Part shown: in pieces, positions 25,576 through 35,654 of the stretch
How the letters are laid out: each line of letters starts with the position of its first letter
How positions within the stretch are numbered: the first letter of the stretch is position 1
Origin: an uncultured Adlercreutzia sp.
GTDB taxonomy: Bacteria > Actinomycetota > Coriobacteriia > Coriobacteriales > Eggerthellaceae
Direction of reading: 5' to 3'
DNA: 37,923 bases
Assembly (NCBI RefSeq): GCF_958431955.1
Contig: NZ_CAUASN010000023.1
Location: 1-37,923 of the forward strand
Position numbers and translations under genes: made by a program
Notes under the pieces: model-generated
The model's input: only the letters and a program-made list of their open reading frames with translations
Told to the model about the DNA's origin: nothing
Database searches by the model: none

Positions 25576-28500
25576 CTAACGGAGGCGGCGCATCCGGCGG
25601 CGGCTCGCGACGAGGCCCGCGCCGGCCGCCGCGGCGGCCAAGAGGGGCAGCAGCATGGCCGCGGCCAGCTCGTCGCCGGTCTGGGCGAGGCGGGTCTTCT
25701 TGATGGTCGTGGGGCCGTTGCCGTTTCCGTCGCCATCGCCGCCGTTGCCGTCGCCTGTGCCGTCGTCGGCGGGCAGCACGCCGCCCGACGAGTCGGTGCC
25801 GGGCGGGTAGGCGGCCTCGGACTGCACGCGCTCGCTCTCCACGTCGAAGGCCTCCCAGCCCGCGGGCGGGTCGAAGGGCTGCCCGGCGGCGGGGAAGTCG
25901 CCGGCCGTGTCGGGATCCCACTGGGAGGGCAGCGTGCCGAGAGCCACGGCCACGTTGCCGATGTCGGCGCCGAGCGCCTCCTCGGTCACGAGGGCGTCGA
26001 AGACGAGCACGACCTCCTGGCCGCCGTAGATACGGCCGGCCGACACCGACAGGCGCCGGGTCTCGTGGTTGTAGGCCGCGTCGTCCACAGTGATCTCGCT
26101 TCCGTCGGGCAGCGTCATGCGAATGCTACCCGCCACAGGCTCGAGTCCTGCGGGCACGTCGTCGCGGATGACGGCGTCCATCCAGCCCGTGCCCGGCGCG
26201 GAGTTCGCGAGCACGATGCGGTAGCGCACCACGTCGCCCACATGGGTGCTCTCGTCGTCGCGCGAGGTGTTATCGGCTTCCTTCGACACCTTCACGTCGC
26301 CCTCGTCGGGGTCGTCGGGGATGATGGGCGCGGGCTCCACCGGAGGGTTGTCGGCGCGCACCGGCTCGTCGGGGCCGGGCGCGGGGGCGGGCTTGCCGGG
26401 GGTCTCCTTGGTCGGGTCCACCGCGGGGTCCTCGGAGGGCACGGTGCCGGTCACCGCGGCCACGTTGCCCGCGTCGGCACCGAGGGCCTCCTCGCCCACG
26501 ATTACGTCGAAGACGAGCACGGCCCGCTCGCCGCCCCACAGGTTGCCGGCGAACACGGCCACCGTGCGGCTGGCCGCGTCGTAGGGGTCGCCCTCCACGG
26601 CCTGGGGCGCGTCGGCGCCGGGCAGGGTTATCTGGTAGCTGCCGGCCACCGGCTCCATCCCCGCGGGCAGCGGGTCGGAGATGACGGCGTTCACCAGGCA
26701 GCTGCCCGCATCTCCCGTGTTCTCGATGGAGATGGTGTAGCGCAGGGTGTCGCCGAGGCGCGTGACCTTGGCATCGGGGCTCGTCACGTTCTCCACGGCC
26801 TTGGCCAGCGAGAGTGCGCCGTCCTCCGGGTCGCTCGGCACCACCACGGAGGATCCGGGCGGGGTGGCCGGCGGCGTGTCCACCGGATCCACCGGCTTCT
26901 GGGGGCCGTTCGGGTCGTCGGGGTCGTCGCGGGTGCCCTCGGCCTCGGCGGTGTTAGCCAGGGGCGCGGCCGCCTCGTCGCGGCCGGTGATGCCCTCCTT
27001 CACGGTGCACTCGAAGGTGAGGATGGCCGCCGAGTCGCCGTACACGGTGCCGGCGGGCACGGTGAGGGTGCTCTTCCCGTCGGTCCCCGGCGCGGCGAGC
27101 CCGTAGGTGCCGCGGGAGGGCGCGCCAGTGGCGGGGGAGAGCTTGCCCGCGAAGCCGTCGGTGGGGTTGGACAGCTCCACCGTGCCGGCCTTAAGCTCCA
27201 GGCACGCGGGCAGGTCGTCGGTGATGACGACGTTGTTCCAGGCCGATCCGGCTGCCGTGTTCGAGGCGGTGATGGTGTAGCGCAGCGTGTCGCCGGGCTG
27301 GGTGGGGCCCTCCGGGTGCGTCAGGTTCTCGGCCTTCTTGGAGAGGGCCGGCACAGGCGCGATAGAGGGGTCGGCCTTCACGGTGACGTCGTAGATGAAG
27401 GTGGTGCCGGTGTAGGCGCCGTTGGGCTCCTGCTTGATGACGAGCTCGGTCTTGCCTACGCCCTGCGGATCCACGCGCACGGTGATGTTGCCGTCCTTAT
27501 CGCGCACCGGCTCGCCCTTCTCGTCGACGACCACCTTGGCGTCCAGGATGCGCCCGTCGGGCGTGGTCACGGTGATGGGGCCCGAGGAGGGCGACTTGAT
27601 CTTGATGTCCACCGCGCCCGGGTTCTCCTCGGCGCCCGGGTCGGGCTTGCTGTAGATGAGGGTCAGCTCGCCGGTGTAGGTCTTGTCGCCGGGCTTGGAG
27701 GGGTCGGCGCCGGGCTTGTCGGGGGTGGGGTTGTCGTAGTCGGTCTTCAGCGACGGCTGGGGCTCGTCCGGGTCGGCGTCGGGGTCGGCCGGCAGGGTCA
27801 CCGTCGGGTTCGGGTCGATGGGATCGATGGCCACCTCGGCCTTCGGCGCGGCCTCGGGGTCGTCGGCGGGGTTCACGCTCGCGAGGTAGTTGGCCGGCGC
27901 GTCCATCCCGAGCTCGGTCACGGCCTCGTCGTCGGGCGGCAGGTACTGGGCCGACACGACGTGCTTGCCGTCGCTGGTGGCGTCGGGCACGAGGAAGTCG
28001 GCGTCGGAGGGGCGGAAGGTGTAGGTGAAGTCGGTGTAGGAGCCGCCGTCGGCGTTGCCCACGCGCACGGCGTTGGGCGTCTTGCCCTCCGCATCGCCCG
28101 CGCCGTCAGTCGAGCCGTCGCGCGCGTCGGCGGCGGCGAGCACGGCCATGGCCCCCGCCAGCGCGCCGCGGGCGCCGGTGCCGGTATCGGCGAAGACGAT
28201 CTCGATGGGCTCGCCCACCTTCTGGCCGTCCACGTACAGCTGCACGTAGCCCTCCGGGGCCTTGCAGGTGGTCTTGGTCTTCGCGCCGTCGGGCTGGGTG
28301 TCGGCCCGCTCGATGCGGGCGTTCAGCATCAGCTGCAGATCGGAGTTATGGTGCTCGTTGCCGGGGGCCTTGTCGTCCACCCACTCGGCGCGCACGAGCG
28401 ACACCTTCGAGCCGATGGGCATGATGTCGCACCAGCCGATGGCGCGATGCCCCCAGTAGCTCTCGCGGAAGCCGGCCAGCTCGGGGTCATCGGAGTTGGA

Positions 28501-30854
28501 GTACTGGGTGGAGATCATCGTGAACTTCATGGTGCCCACATCCGAGGGCATGTCGCCGCCGGTGCTCACCTCCGGGCCGATGGCCTGGGACTCCTCGTCG
28601 CCCTCGAAGGCGGGGCGCTTGGTGAAGCGCTGGTACTTGTAGGAGACGGCGCTCTTCATGTTCAGCACCTTCGGGAGCTCCTCGTCGGTGGTGATCCAGT
28701 TGTCCTCATCGTCCAGGTCGTAGGCGTCGAAGGGGGTGCCGTCGTAGTACTTCGTCAGCTTGTCGGTGTACTGGGAGGGCAGCTCGAAGTCGACGTAGCG
28801 CTTCAGGATGTCTCCCTCGCCGGGGTTGCGGAACAGGGGGTTCACCTTCTGCACCTTGCCGTTCTCGTCCAGGTAGGACAAGGTGACCGACACCTGCTTC
28901 TCGGTGGCCGCGGGCGGCAGCCACAGGTACAGCTTGCCGTCGGTGAACTGGGCGGGCGCGCCGTACTCGTAGGGCTCGCCGGCCACGGTGAGCTCCCAGT
29001 CGATGATGGCGTTGTTGCCGTCGGTGATGGGCGTGCCGGCGTCGTTCTTCTTGATGACCTCGGCCGACAGGTCGATGGTGATCATGGACACGGCGGGGTT
29101 GTCGGTGCGGGTGGTGTCCACGGGCCATACGCCGAAGGCGGAGCTGTCGCTGTCCGCGCCGTTGATGAAGGCCTGGAAGAGCTCCTTGCTGTTGGTGCTC
29201 TCCACATAGCCGATGCGCACCGAGCCGCCGATGACGCTCACGGCGCCGTCCTGAGCGCCGATGCCCATGGAGACGCAGTTGTAGCGGGGGTTGTTGTTCT
29301 TGTTCTCCGTGGCGCGGCTCGTGTCGGGCAGCACGGTGCCGCCGGCGATGACGATCTCGTGGTCGGCGTTCCAGGAGCAGCAGCCCTGCCCGATGGCGTT
29401 GCCGTGGGCGTCGGCGTGGGGCACGAGCACGCCGCCGTTGATGTAGATGTTGCCGGCGCAGGTCTTGCTCTCGGCGGGCACGGTGTTCGGCGAGCCGTAG
29501 GTGGTGGTGGGGATGCCGTTGTCCAGCGTGTCGGCGAACTGGTAGGAGGTGGCGGTGGCGTTCTGCGTGTAGTGGGCCCAGGCCCCGCCGCCGATGGAGG
29601 CGGCGTGGTAGGAGGTCCAGGTCTCGATGTAGCCGCCGTTGAAGGTGAGATTGCCCCCGTTGCCACCGCCTCCGCCGCCGATGGCGGCCCCGTAGCCGTT
29701 GGTCCCGTCGCCGGCTCCGCTGGAGGTGGCGGTGATGATGCCGCCGTTGAAGGTCATGTCGCCGCCGTTCTCGTACTGCACGCTGCCGATGCCGGAGACG
29801 TGCAGGGCGCCGGTGACGGTGAGCTTGCCCGTGAGGAGGCTCCCGGCAGCGTCGCGCTCTGCGTTGTCGAGAAGGGTGAGGCGGTCGTCGCCCGCCTCGG
29901 TGCCGGCGGTGTAGGTCTTGCCGTCGTTGCCCACGAAGGTGGTGCCGGCGGGGATCTTGCCGGGGTAGCGCGCCGGGTCCATCTCGATGGGCTCGCCGAC
30001 AGTGGTCACGTTGGGGATGTGGTCGTCGATGACGAGCTCGGTGCCCTCGCCGCAGTGGATGGCCGGGGCCCACCGGCCGGCGGTGGCGGTGAGGGTGTTG
30101 TCAGAGCCCTTCGCCAGGGTGATGTGCAGGCGCGTTTTCGGCTCGATAGTCTTGCCATCGGCGTCGCGGTTGCGCTCGATGTGGCAGGGAATGGGCGCGT
30201 TGATGTTCACGTTGTTCAGGACGATGTTCGCCTGAACGCCGGGGTTCACCCAGATGGTGACGTTCTGGGCTGTGTCAGGGAAGCCGTCGGTGGAAAGGGT
30301 GAGCTCGGCCGAGCCCTTGATGACGAGCTTGTGCAGATCGTCGACGAGCGTGTTGCCGCCCGTGCGCGCATGGCGCGTGTAGGTTTCCTCGACGAACTCG
30401 AAGTCGACGCCGGGCGTGCCGCCGGCGACGTTGATGCCAAACCGGCTGCGATCCTCGGCTTGGGCCGCGGGCTCGTCGGCCGCATCGGCCGCACCGGCTG
30501 CCTCGGCATTGGCGCCGGCTTCTGCCGCGCTCTCGGTGAGGGGGAAGGTGCGCGCCACGCCGGCCGCGAAGGCCGCGATGGCGGCGGAGGGGCTGCTCTG
30601 GCCCTCGTCCTCGGGAATCGAGGAGGCGTCCGGGTCAGCCGGAACTGCGCTCGCATCCGAGGCGCCCTCGGGGATGTCCGAGGGACTTGACGGAGTGTCG
30701 GCCTTATCGGCCGGCTCCTCTAAAAATGCTTCCGGGGGGGGGTCTCACTGCTCGAGCCCTCGGCGGCAAACGCGCCGGTGGGCATCATGAGCCCGCAGGC
30801 GAGCACGGCCGCCAGCGCTCCGCGCAGCAGCTTGCTCCTGGCACTCTCTCTCAT
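25576..30854 (-). CDS. Surface protein 4: largest LAQTG-anchored DUF11 protein, phase-OFF at a C9 tract
   Basis: Closest to surface protein 3 by leader, signal peptide (MRESARSKLLRGALAAVLAC) and tail. The start at 30854 follows GAGAAGGAGCGTCGATT. C9 at 30734-30742 sends translation to TAG after RKHF (44 residues). The full frame needs one more C (C10) or two fewer (C7) and is then open for 1759 residues, beginning ETPPPEAFLEEPADKAD. The order is an acidic Ala/Ser/Pro linker, beta-helix-like motifs (DMTFNGGIITAT, AAIGGGGGGNGG, NIYINGGVLVPH, IVIAGGTVLPD), KLYLWLPPAATEKQVSVTLS, YWGHRAIGWCDI, an Ala-rich insertion in the next domain (TGARGALAGAMAVLAAADA), an Ig-like domain (EPNGAYTGTTFIYDVTV), three DUF11 repeats, LAQTG at ~1723, anchor and RRRMRRLR tail. 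The role is inferred to be an adhesin or other surface-exposed protein. Confidence 0.86.
30734..30742 (-). repeat. Poly-C9 slippage tract of surface gene 4
   Basis: Nine C in the message, flanked by GTGAGA and GGAAGCATTTTTAGAGG. It sits about eight codons after signal cleavage (AFA-AEGSSSETPP). C9 ends at TAG, while C10 or C7 opens the 1759-residue frame. The required shift is opposite to that of genes 1 and 2. Confidence 0.93.
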
Positions 30855-30924
30855 AATCGACGCTCCTTCTCTGGGTTCGCATCGTCTCGCGATGATTGGT
30901 TCGTCATTCGGGTACGCGAAGCGT

Positions 30925-30980
30925 TGCCGAACTGTCAGCGTATCGTCAGCGAGTGTACACCTTCGCCCAGTTGAGCGCAA
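30925..30980 (-). promoter_or_regulatory. Promoter and conserved palindrome of surface gene 4
   Basis: On the minus strand, TTGCGC (30980-30975), 17 bp, then TACACT (30957-30952), followed by CGCTGACAGTTCGGCA (30940-30925). The layout is the same as in genes 1-3. Confidence 0.68.
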
Positions 30981-31073
30981 GGATGAGCGGCACGGTAAGC
31001 GATGCTCGGCATCGCGGCTGGCCGGTGGCGGCCCGAGGGGGGAAGAGATGCCCGACGGCGCCCGGAAACGGAG

Positions 31074-31095
31074 CGGGCCGCCCGAAGGCGGCCCG
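31074..31095 (-). terminator. Terminator of the CoA-transferase gene
   Basis: CGGGCCGCC and GGCGGCCCG form a perfect 9-bp stem with a CGAA loop, then CTCCGTTTCC on the minus strand, 28 bases past the stop. Confidence 0.78.
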
Positions 31096-31122
31096 GCTGT
31101 GCACGGTGTGTCAGGGGGAGTC

Positions 31123-32433
31123 CTACCAGTTGCAGGGGGCCTCGCCCTTCTCCTGGCGCTCGGACTTGAAGATGGTGTCCGGCACCTCCTCGCCGTGGTA
31201 GCACTTCACGGCTCCCTTCTCCTCGAGCTCGGCAATCTGCTCGGGGGTGTAGCCGTACTTCTCCAGGTACTCGGCGGTGTGGTAGCCGATGGGCTTGGAC
31301 AGCACGATCGGCGGGTCGCCGAAGCCGGCGAAGCGGATGGGCGTGGTGGGCAGCGCGTGCTCGCCGAAGGCGTCGTACTTCACCTTGCGAATGGCGTCGT
31401 TCACGTAGGCCTCGTCGTCCTTCAGGATGTCGGTGAAGCGGAAGACCTTCTGGCTCGGCACGTCCCACTCGGCCAGGATCTTCAGCCACTCCTCCAGGTC
31501 CTTCTTGGCGAAGCCCTCGTCGAGGATGGTGATGAGCTCGGGCTGCAGGTGCTCGGCCTTCACATTCTCGATGGTGGAGAAGCGCGGGTCGTCCACCAGA
31601 TCGTCGCGGCCGATGATCTTCATCATGTCGTTGTAGTAGCGGTTGTGCTGCGGCTGGCAGATGTAGAGCCACTTGTCGTCGGCGGTCTTGTAGGTGTTGT
31701 TGAAGGGGTTGGGCACGTCGGTGCGGGACTTCGGGTAGTCGGCGCCGAACTGCTGGGCGCACAGGCCGATGGAGCCGCCCCAGATGGCGGAGTGGTACAG
31801 GTTCACGACCACCTTCTCGCCCTCGCCGGTGCGCAGCTTGTTCACGAGCGCGCCGAGCAGGCCGGCGGCCATCATGATGGCGGTGTTGTAGTCGCCGAAG
31901 GCCTGCGGGGGAATGGCCGGGGAGGTGTCCTTCTCGGGGAAGGTGCCGGCGACGCCGCCGCGGGCGGCCCAGCACACGGCGTCGTAGCCGGGGGCGTGGG
32001 CGAACTCGCCGAACTCGCCGTAGCCGCGCATCTGGCCCCAGATGAGACCCGGGAACTCCTTGTGCAGGGTCTCGTAGTCGAGCCCCAGCTTCTGCAGGGC
32101 GGCGGTGCGCATGTTGTTCATGAAGATGTCGGCCTCGCCGATCATCTTCTTCGCGATGGCCAGGCCCTCCGGGTCCTTCAGGTTCAGGGAGACCCAGTTC
32201 TTGTTGGTGTTGTTGAGGTCGATGGTGGGATCCTCGGTGTCGGTCAGCTCGCAGCCGAAGCCGGGGCCCTGGGTGCGCTGGGTATCGCCGGCGAAGGACT
32301 CGATCTTGATAACCTCAGCGCCCATCTCGGACAGCACGCGGACGGTGGCCGGCGCGGCCACGTAGGTGCACATCTCGACGACCTTGATCCCGGCGAGGGG
32401 GCCGTAGCCGTTGAGCTTTTCGGTAACGGTCAT
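31123..32433 (-). CDS. Family III (CaiB/BaiF-type) CoA-transferase
   Basis: The product is 436 residues, normal for this family. These enzymes move CoA between two carboxylic acids in the cytoplasm through an aspartyl-CoA intermediate. The N-terminus has the family pattern GPLAGIKVVEMCTYVAAPAT and LSEMGAEVIKIES. The FGDYNTAIMMAAGLLGAL segment corresponds to the GDxxTG region holding the nucleophilic Asp, here Asp181. HAPGYDAVCWAARGG resembles the phenyllactate/hydroxyacid branch more than formyl-CoA transferase, but this is an impression only. GGAAAGGAGTG precedes the ATG. It is divergent from an acyl-CoA dehydrogenase and near an MFS carrier and a LysR gene, suggesting it activates a substrate that the dehydrogenase then reduces or oxidises. 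The substrate is unknown. Confidence 0.9.
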   Translation of the reverse strand: MTVTEKLNGYGPLAGIKVVEMCTYVAAPATVRVLSEMGAEVIKIESFAGDTQRTQGPGFGCELTDTEDPTIDLNNTNKNWVSLNLKDPEGLAIAKKMIGEADIFMNNMRTAALQKLGLDYETLHKEFPGLIWGQMRGYGEFGEFAHAPGYDAVCWAARGGVAGTFPEKDTSPAIPPQAFGDYNTAIMMAAGLLGALVNKLRTGEGEKVVVNLYHSAIWGGSIGLCAQQFGADYPKSRTDVPNPFNNTYKTADDKWLYICQPQHNRYYNDMMKIIGRDDLVDDPRFSTIENVKAEHLQPELITILDEGFAKKDLEEWLKILAEWDVPSQKVFRFTDILKDDEAYVNDAIRKVKYDAFGEHALPTTPIRFAGFGDPPIVLSKPIGYHTAEYLEKYGYTPEQIAELEEKGAVKCYHGEEVPDTIFKSERQEKGEAPCNW

Positions 32434-32792
32434 GGCGACAACACTCCTTTCCTGTGTGGTTGGTCGGGCGGTTCGTTTGTTTGCAAAGCTATCTTCTCAG
32501 GGTTAAGGGGTGCAATCTACGGATAAAAATAAAGATATGGGTAAAAATGCTACGATTTTGTAGAAAAAGATTCCGTTGGATTGAAGATTCTTCCTATGCA
32601 AACAGGACAAGAAGTTTAAAATGTTCCCAACACGGAGCATCGCGCGGCGGCCCGGCGTACGGGATCGGGCGCCGCGGTGTACCCCGCTGCCTCGGAGCGC
32701 GCCGACCCCCTTGCGGAGCCCCGGCGCGCGGGGCCGGGGGCCGGAGGGCCGCGCCGGTGCGGCTTACTATATATAAGAGAGAGGACGGCATC
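32434..32792. promoter_or_regulatory. Divergent control region between the CoA-transferase and acyl-CoA dehydrogenase genes
   Basis: About 360 bases without a gene. Bases 32470-32625 are markedly AT-rich and hold short palindromes: CTAC-GATTTT-GTAG (near 32550) and GAAGATTCTTC (near 32584). These are reasonable LysR-type sites, probably for the regulator encoded at 35828. Bases 32634-32765 are extremely GC-rich with potential hairpins but no recognisable RNA gene. Individual -35/-10 pairs could not be fixed with confidence. Confidence 0.45.
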
Positions 32793-33953
32793 GTGGACTT
32801 CGCCTTGAACGACGAGCAGAGCAAGCTGATTGGCGCCTTCCGCGCCTTCGGGCAGGAGACCTTCACGCCCGAGCGGGTGGCCAAGTGGTGCCGCGACCAG
32901 GGCCTGCCCGACACAGTGATGAAGGAGTTCGTCGATCTGTACTACGACACGGCCGAGCCCGACGTGCCGGCCGATGTGGCCCACTCGCTGCTGTCCCAGG
33001 CGCTCATCGTGGAAGAGCTCTCGCGCTGCGCCGGCACGAGCCTTCCCTTCCAGGCCGACCTGTTCAACCTGCAGATCATGCGCGGGTTCGCCGGCGATGG
33101 CGAGGCGGTGTCCATCGTGGAGGACTACCGGGCCGACGGGCGCCTCATGTTCGCCCTGGCCGTCTCCGAGCCCGACGGCGGCTCGGACTCCATGGCCATG
33201 AAGACCTCGTGCGAGACCGTGGACGGGCGCCTGCTTCTGAACGGGCGCAAGTCCTACGTGAACAACGGCGAGTACGCGCCCTACATCCTCACCGCGGCCA
33301 TCGACCGGGACGATGCGGGCGAGGGGAAGTACCCGCCGCTGTCGTTCTGGCTCATCCCGCGCCATGCGCCAGGCATCAACGCGGTGCCCATCAGCAAGAT
33401 CGGCCAGTCGATGCTGCCCTTCGCGCTTATCTCCTTCGACGACGTGGAGCTGGATCCGGCTTGGCGCCTCGATGACGCCCAGGGCGGCTTTCGGCGCCTG
33501 TTCGAGCTTCTCGAATACGGGCGCGTGCTCTTATGCGCCTCGAGCCTCGGCATGGCCCAGGCGGCCATGGACGACGCGGTAGAGCATGCCCGCAGCCGCA
33601 AGGCCTTCGGCATGCAGGTGGGCCGGTTCCAGCAGATAGAGACCATGCTCACCGACATGGAGGTGCGCCTGCGCAACATGCGCTCCATGGTGTACCGCGC
33701 CGCGTGGGCGGTGCAGGCGGGCGACGAGGAGGAGCGGTTGGAAGTGGCCCTCATGAAGCGCTACGTGCCGAAGGCCGCCGTGGAGGTGGCCTCGGACGCC
33801 ATGCAGATCCTGGGCGGTCTGGGCTACACCGAGGGCTCCCGGGTGAGCCGCATCTGGGAGGACTGCCGCGGCAACCAGATCGCCGAGGGCACCGACCAGG
33901 TGATGGTCTACATCGCCGCGCCGCTCATCATGGAGAAGTACCGCAGCTTCTAG
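32793..33953 (+). CDS. Acyl-CoA dehydrogenase family flavoenzyme (CaiA-like)
   Basis: The product is 386 residues, the standard size. These FAD enzymes interconvert acyl-CoA and 2,3-enoyl-CoA, exchanging electrons with ETF. The FAD/substrate segment ALAVSEPDGGSDSMAMKT is at ~121-138. The C-terminal helical domain has SRKAFGMQVGRFQQIETML, AMQILGGLGYT and IAEGTDQVM, where Glu365 fits the catalytic base. The layout recalls CaiA, the crotonobetainyl-CoA reductase. The GTG start was chosen because AGAGAGAGGAC lies just upstream; the longer in-frame extension reads through GC-rich non-coding sequence. No ETF genes are in the window. It is divergent from the CoA-transferase, so the pair probably acts on one acyl-CoA, in the reductive direction if the host is an anaerobe. 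Confidence 0.9.
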   Translation: MDFALNDEQSKLIGAFRAFGQETFTPERVAKWCRDQGLPDTVMKEFVDLYYDTAEPDVPADVAHSLLSQALIVEELSRCAGTSLPFQADLFNLQIMRGFAGDGEAVSIVEDYRADGRLMFALAVSEPDGGSDSMAMKTSCETVDGRLLLNGRKSYVNNGEYAPYILTAAIDRDDAGEGKYPPLSFWLIPRHAPGINAVPISKIGQSMLPFALISFDDVELDPAWRLDDAQGGFRRLFELLEYGRVLLCASSLGMAQAAMDDAVEHARSRKAFGMQVGRFQQIETMLTDMEVRLRNMRSMVYRAAWAVQAGDEEERLEVALMKRYVPKAAVEVASDAMQILGGLGYTEGSRVSRIWEDCRGNQIAEGTDQVMVYIAAPLIMEKYRSF

Positions 33954-34052
33954 GGGCGCTCGGGACGCGGGGCCCGCGCATGCCCGCGCCCGATCCCGCC
34001 CGGCGCGGGGCCGCCGCCGGCATGTCCGCGCCGGCGCCGATAGACAAGGTTT

Positions 34053-34082
34053 CGAAAGTGGGGGAGAAATCTCCCACTTTCG
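34053..34082 (+). terminator. Hairpin after the acyl-CoA dehydrogenase gene
   Basis: CGAAAGTGGGGGAGA and TCTCCCACTTTCG pair with a two-base bulge, about 100 bases past the stop. The tail (CTTATCTG) is only weakly U-rich, so it is probably an imperfect terminator. Confidence 0.6.
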
Positions 34083-34216
34083 CTTATCTGGGAATCCTAT
34101 CGATCATAATTCATTCCAATATTCGGACAGATCGTTTACTTTTGTCCTATATTTAACTCGAAATACGGTCAAATCACTCAACATTGTCCGTGCCAACGGA
34201 GCCCTTTTTGGGGTAA

Positions 34217-34257
34217 AACTAGCATGACGGGTAAAGAGAGAGCCCGTCATGCTAGTT
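34217..34257 (+). terminator. Perfect 15-bp inverted repeat ahead of the MFS gene
   Basis: AACTAGCATGACGGG (34217-34231) and CCCGTCATGCTAGTT (34243-34257) are exact reverse complements with an 11-base loop, followed by CTTTC. It lies ~57 bases before the MFS start. It could be a terminator, an attenuator of the transporter gene, or a regulator-binding site. The preceding 34090-34200 is AT-rich and may hold the MFS promoter. Confidence 0.6.
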
Positions 34258-34313
34258 CTTTCAGGGGTTCGACGTTTGCGCACGGTTTCATCAATCGACT
34301 GAGGAGGTTTACC

Positions 34314-35594
34314 TTGAGTGCGACCGCTACCAAGGAGAAGATGAGCATCCGCCATCTTCTCGTCGTGCTGACCGGCATCATGATCACGTTCGGCTGCTCG
34401 GCGCTGTGCTTCTCCACCTGGGGCATGTTCCAGCCCGTCGTGGCCGAGAGCCTGGGGGTTCCCACCACGGCCTTCGCCATGTACGTCACGGTGATGTACC
34501 TGACCATGACCGTCGCCTCGCCGTTCGCGGGCAAGCTGCTGCAGACCATGGACATCCGCATCCTGCTGTCTGTGTCCGCCGCGCTCGTGGGCTGCGCGTT
34601 CTTGCTGATGAGCTTCTCGAACACCATCGTGCTGTTCTACGTGGCCGCCGTGATGCTCGGCCTCGGCGAGATCACCATCCTGTGGCTGGCCATCCCCACG
34701 CTCATCAACCGCTGGTTCGTCGAGCGCGCCGGCTTCTTCATCGGGCTGTGCATGGCCTTCACCGGCATCGGCGGCGCCATTTGGAACGCCGTGTTCACCG
34801 CCCTCATCACGAACGGCTTCGACTTCCACACCCTCTACCTCATCTGGGGCGTCATCGCCCTGGTGACGAGCCTGCCCTTCACGCTGTTCTGCGTGCGCAA
34901 TTCTCCCGAGGACTGCGGGCTGGCCCCCTACGGCGCCTCCATGCAGAAGGCCGCCGGCAATGCCGAGACCGCCGCGAAGCCGGCCGGCCTCGACGCCAAG
35001 TTCGTCATGAAGACCCCGATGTTCTACGCCATCTGCGTGTTCGCCGGCCTCATCAACATCGCCATCCTCATCGCCATGCAGTTCCCCACCTACACCAAGT
35101 CGCTCACCGACGTGGCCTTCGACGTGGTGGTCGTGGGCGGCGTCATGTCCACGGTCATGATGGTGGGCCAGGCCATCTTCAAGGTGGTCCTCGGCGCCGC
35201 GGCCGACAAGAACGCCAAGGGCGCGCTCATCTTCGCCTTCGCCGCGGGCGTGGTGGGCATCCTCTTGTGCTGGCTGTGCACCTTCTCCGACCTACTCATG
35301 TACGTGGGCGCCTTCATCTTCGGCGGCTGCTACGCCACCGCCGTGGTGCTCGTGCCGGTGATCTGCCGCCAGTCCTTCGGCACCCGCGAGTACTCGGTCA
35401 TCTACTCCCGCGTGTCCACCGTGTTCAACTTCATCGCCGCCTTCGCGGCCATGATCTGGGCGTGGCTGGGCTCCACCTTCGGCTTCACGGTGGAGTTCAT
35501 CGTGGCGCTGGTGCTTCTGGTGGTCATCCTGCTGCTCGGCTTCTTCATCTTCGGCCAGGCCGCCAAGTACAAGAAGGACTGGACTACGGAGTAG
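34314..35594 (+). CDS. MFS transporter, 12 membrane helices, OFA-like
   Basis: The product is 426 residues with about 12 hydrophobic helices, the normal MFS size. The first helix region is RHLLVVLTGIMITFGCSALC. The loop after helix 2 (AGKLLQTMDIRILL) fits the MFS loop 2-3 position, and a basic cytoplasmic loop with TAAKPAGLDAKFVMKTPMF separates the two halves. It resembles carboxylate carriers of the oxalate/formate antiporter type, a family-level impression. The start is taken as TTG because GAGGAGG lies 6 bases upstream; an ATG 25 codons later (MSIRHLL, about nine residues in) would shorten only the cytoplasmic tail. Placement between the acyl-CoA dehydrogenase and the LysR gene suggests it moves the pathway's acid substrate or product. 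Confidence 0.88.
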   Translation: MSATATKEKMSIRHLLVVLTGIMITFGCSALCFSTWGMFQPVVAESLGVPTTAFAMYVTVMYLTMTVASPFAGKLLQTMDIRILLSVSAALVGCAFLLMSFSNTIVLFYVAAVMLGLGEITILWLAIPTLINRWFVERAGFFIGLCMAFTGIGGAIWNAVFTALITNGFDFHTLYLIWGVIALVTSLPFTLFCVRNSPEDCGLAPYGASMQKAAGNAETAAKPAGLDAKFVMKTPMFYAICVFAGLINIAILIAMQFPTYTKSLTDVAFDVVVVGGVMSTVMMVGQAIFKVVLGAAADKNAKGALIFAFAAGVVGILLCWLCTFSDLLMYVGAFIFGGCYATAVVLVPVICRQSFGTREYSVIYSRVSTVFNFIAAFAAMIWAWLGSTFGFTVEFIVALVLLVVILLLGFFIFGQAAKYKKDWTTE

Positions 35595-35627
35595 GCTCTA
35601 AAAGCCGGCTCCATACCATGGATAGAG

Positions 35628-35654
35628 GCGGGGAGCGCGGACTCCCCGCTTTCT
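35628..35654 (+). terminator. Intrinsic terminator after the MFS gene
   Basis: GCGGGGA and TCCCCGC form a 7-bp stem (extendable) with an 8-base loop, followed by TTTCT. It separates the transporter from the LysR gene. Confidence 0.75.

Noticed and set aside
7900..31000. Prophage or insertion sequence within the island
   Set aside because: No transposase, integrase, phage structural gene, terminal inverted repeats or target duplications were seen. No CRISPR array or tRNA gene was found in the window either.
32634..32765. GC-rich structured block as an RNA gene or riboswitch
   Set aside because: Only generic GC pairing is visible. No known riboswitch, tRNA or other RNA signature could be recognised.
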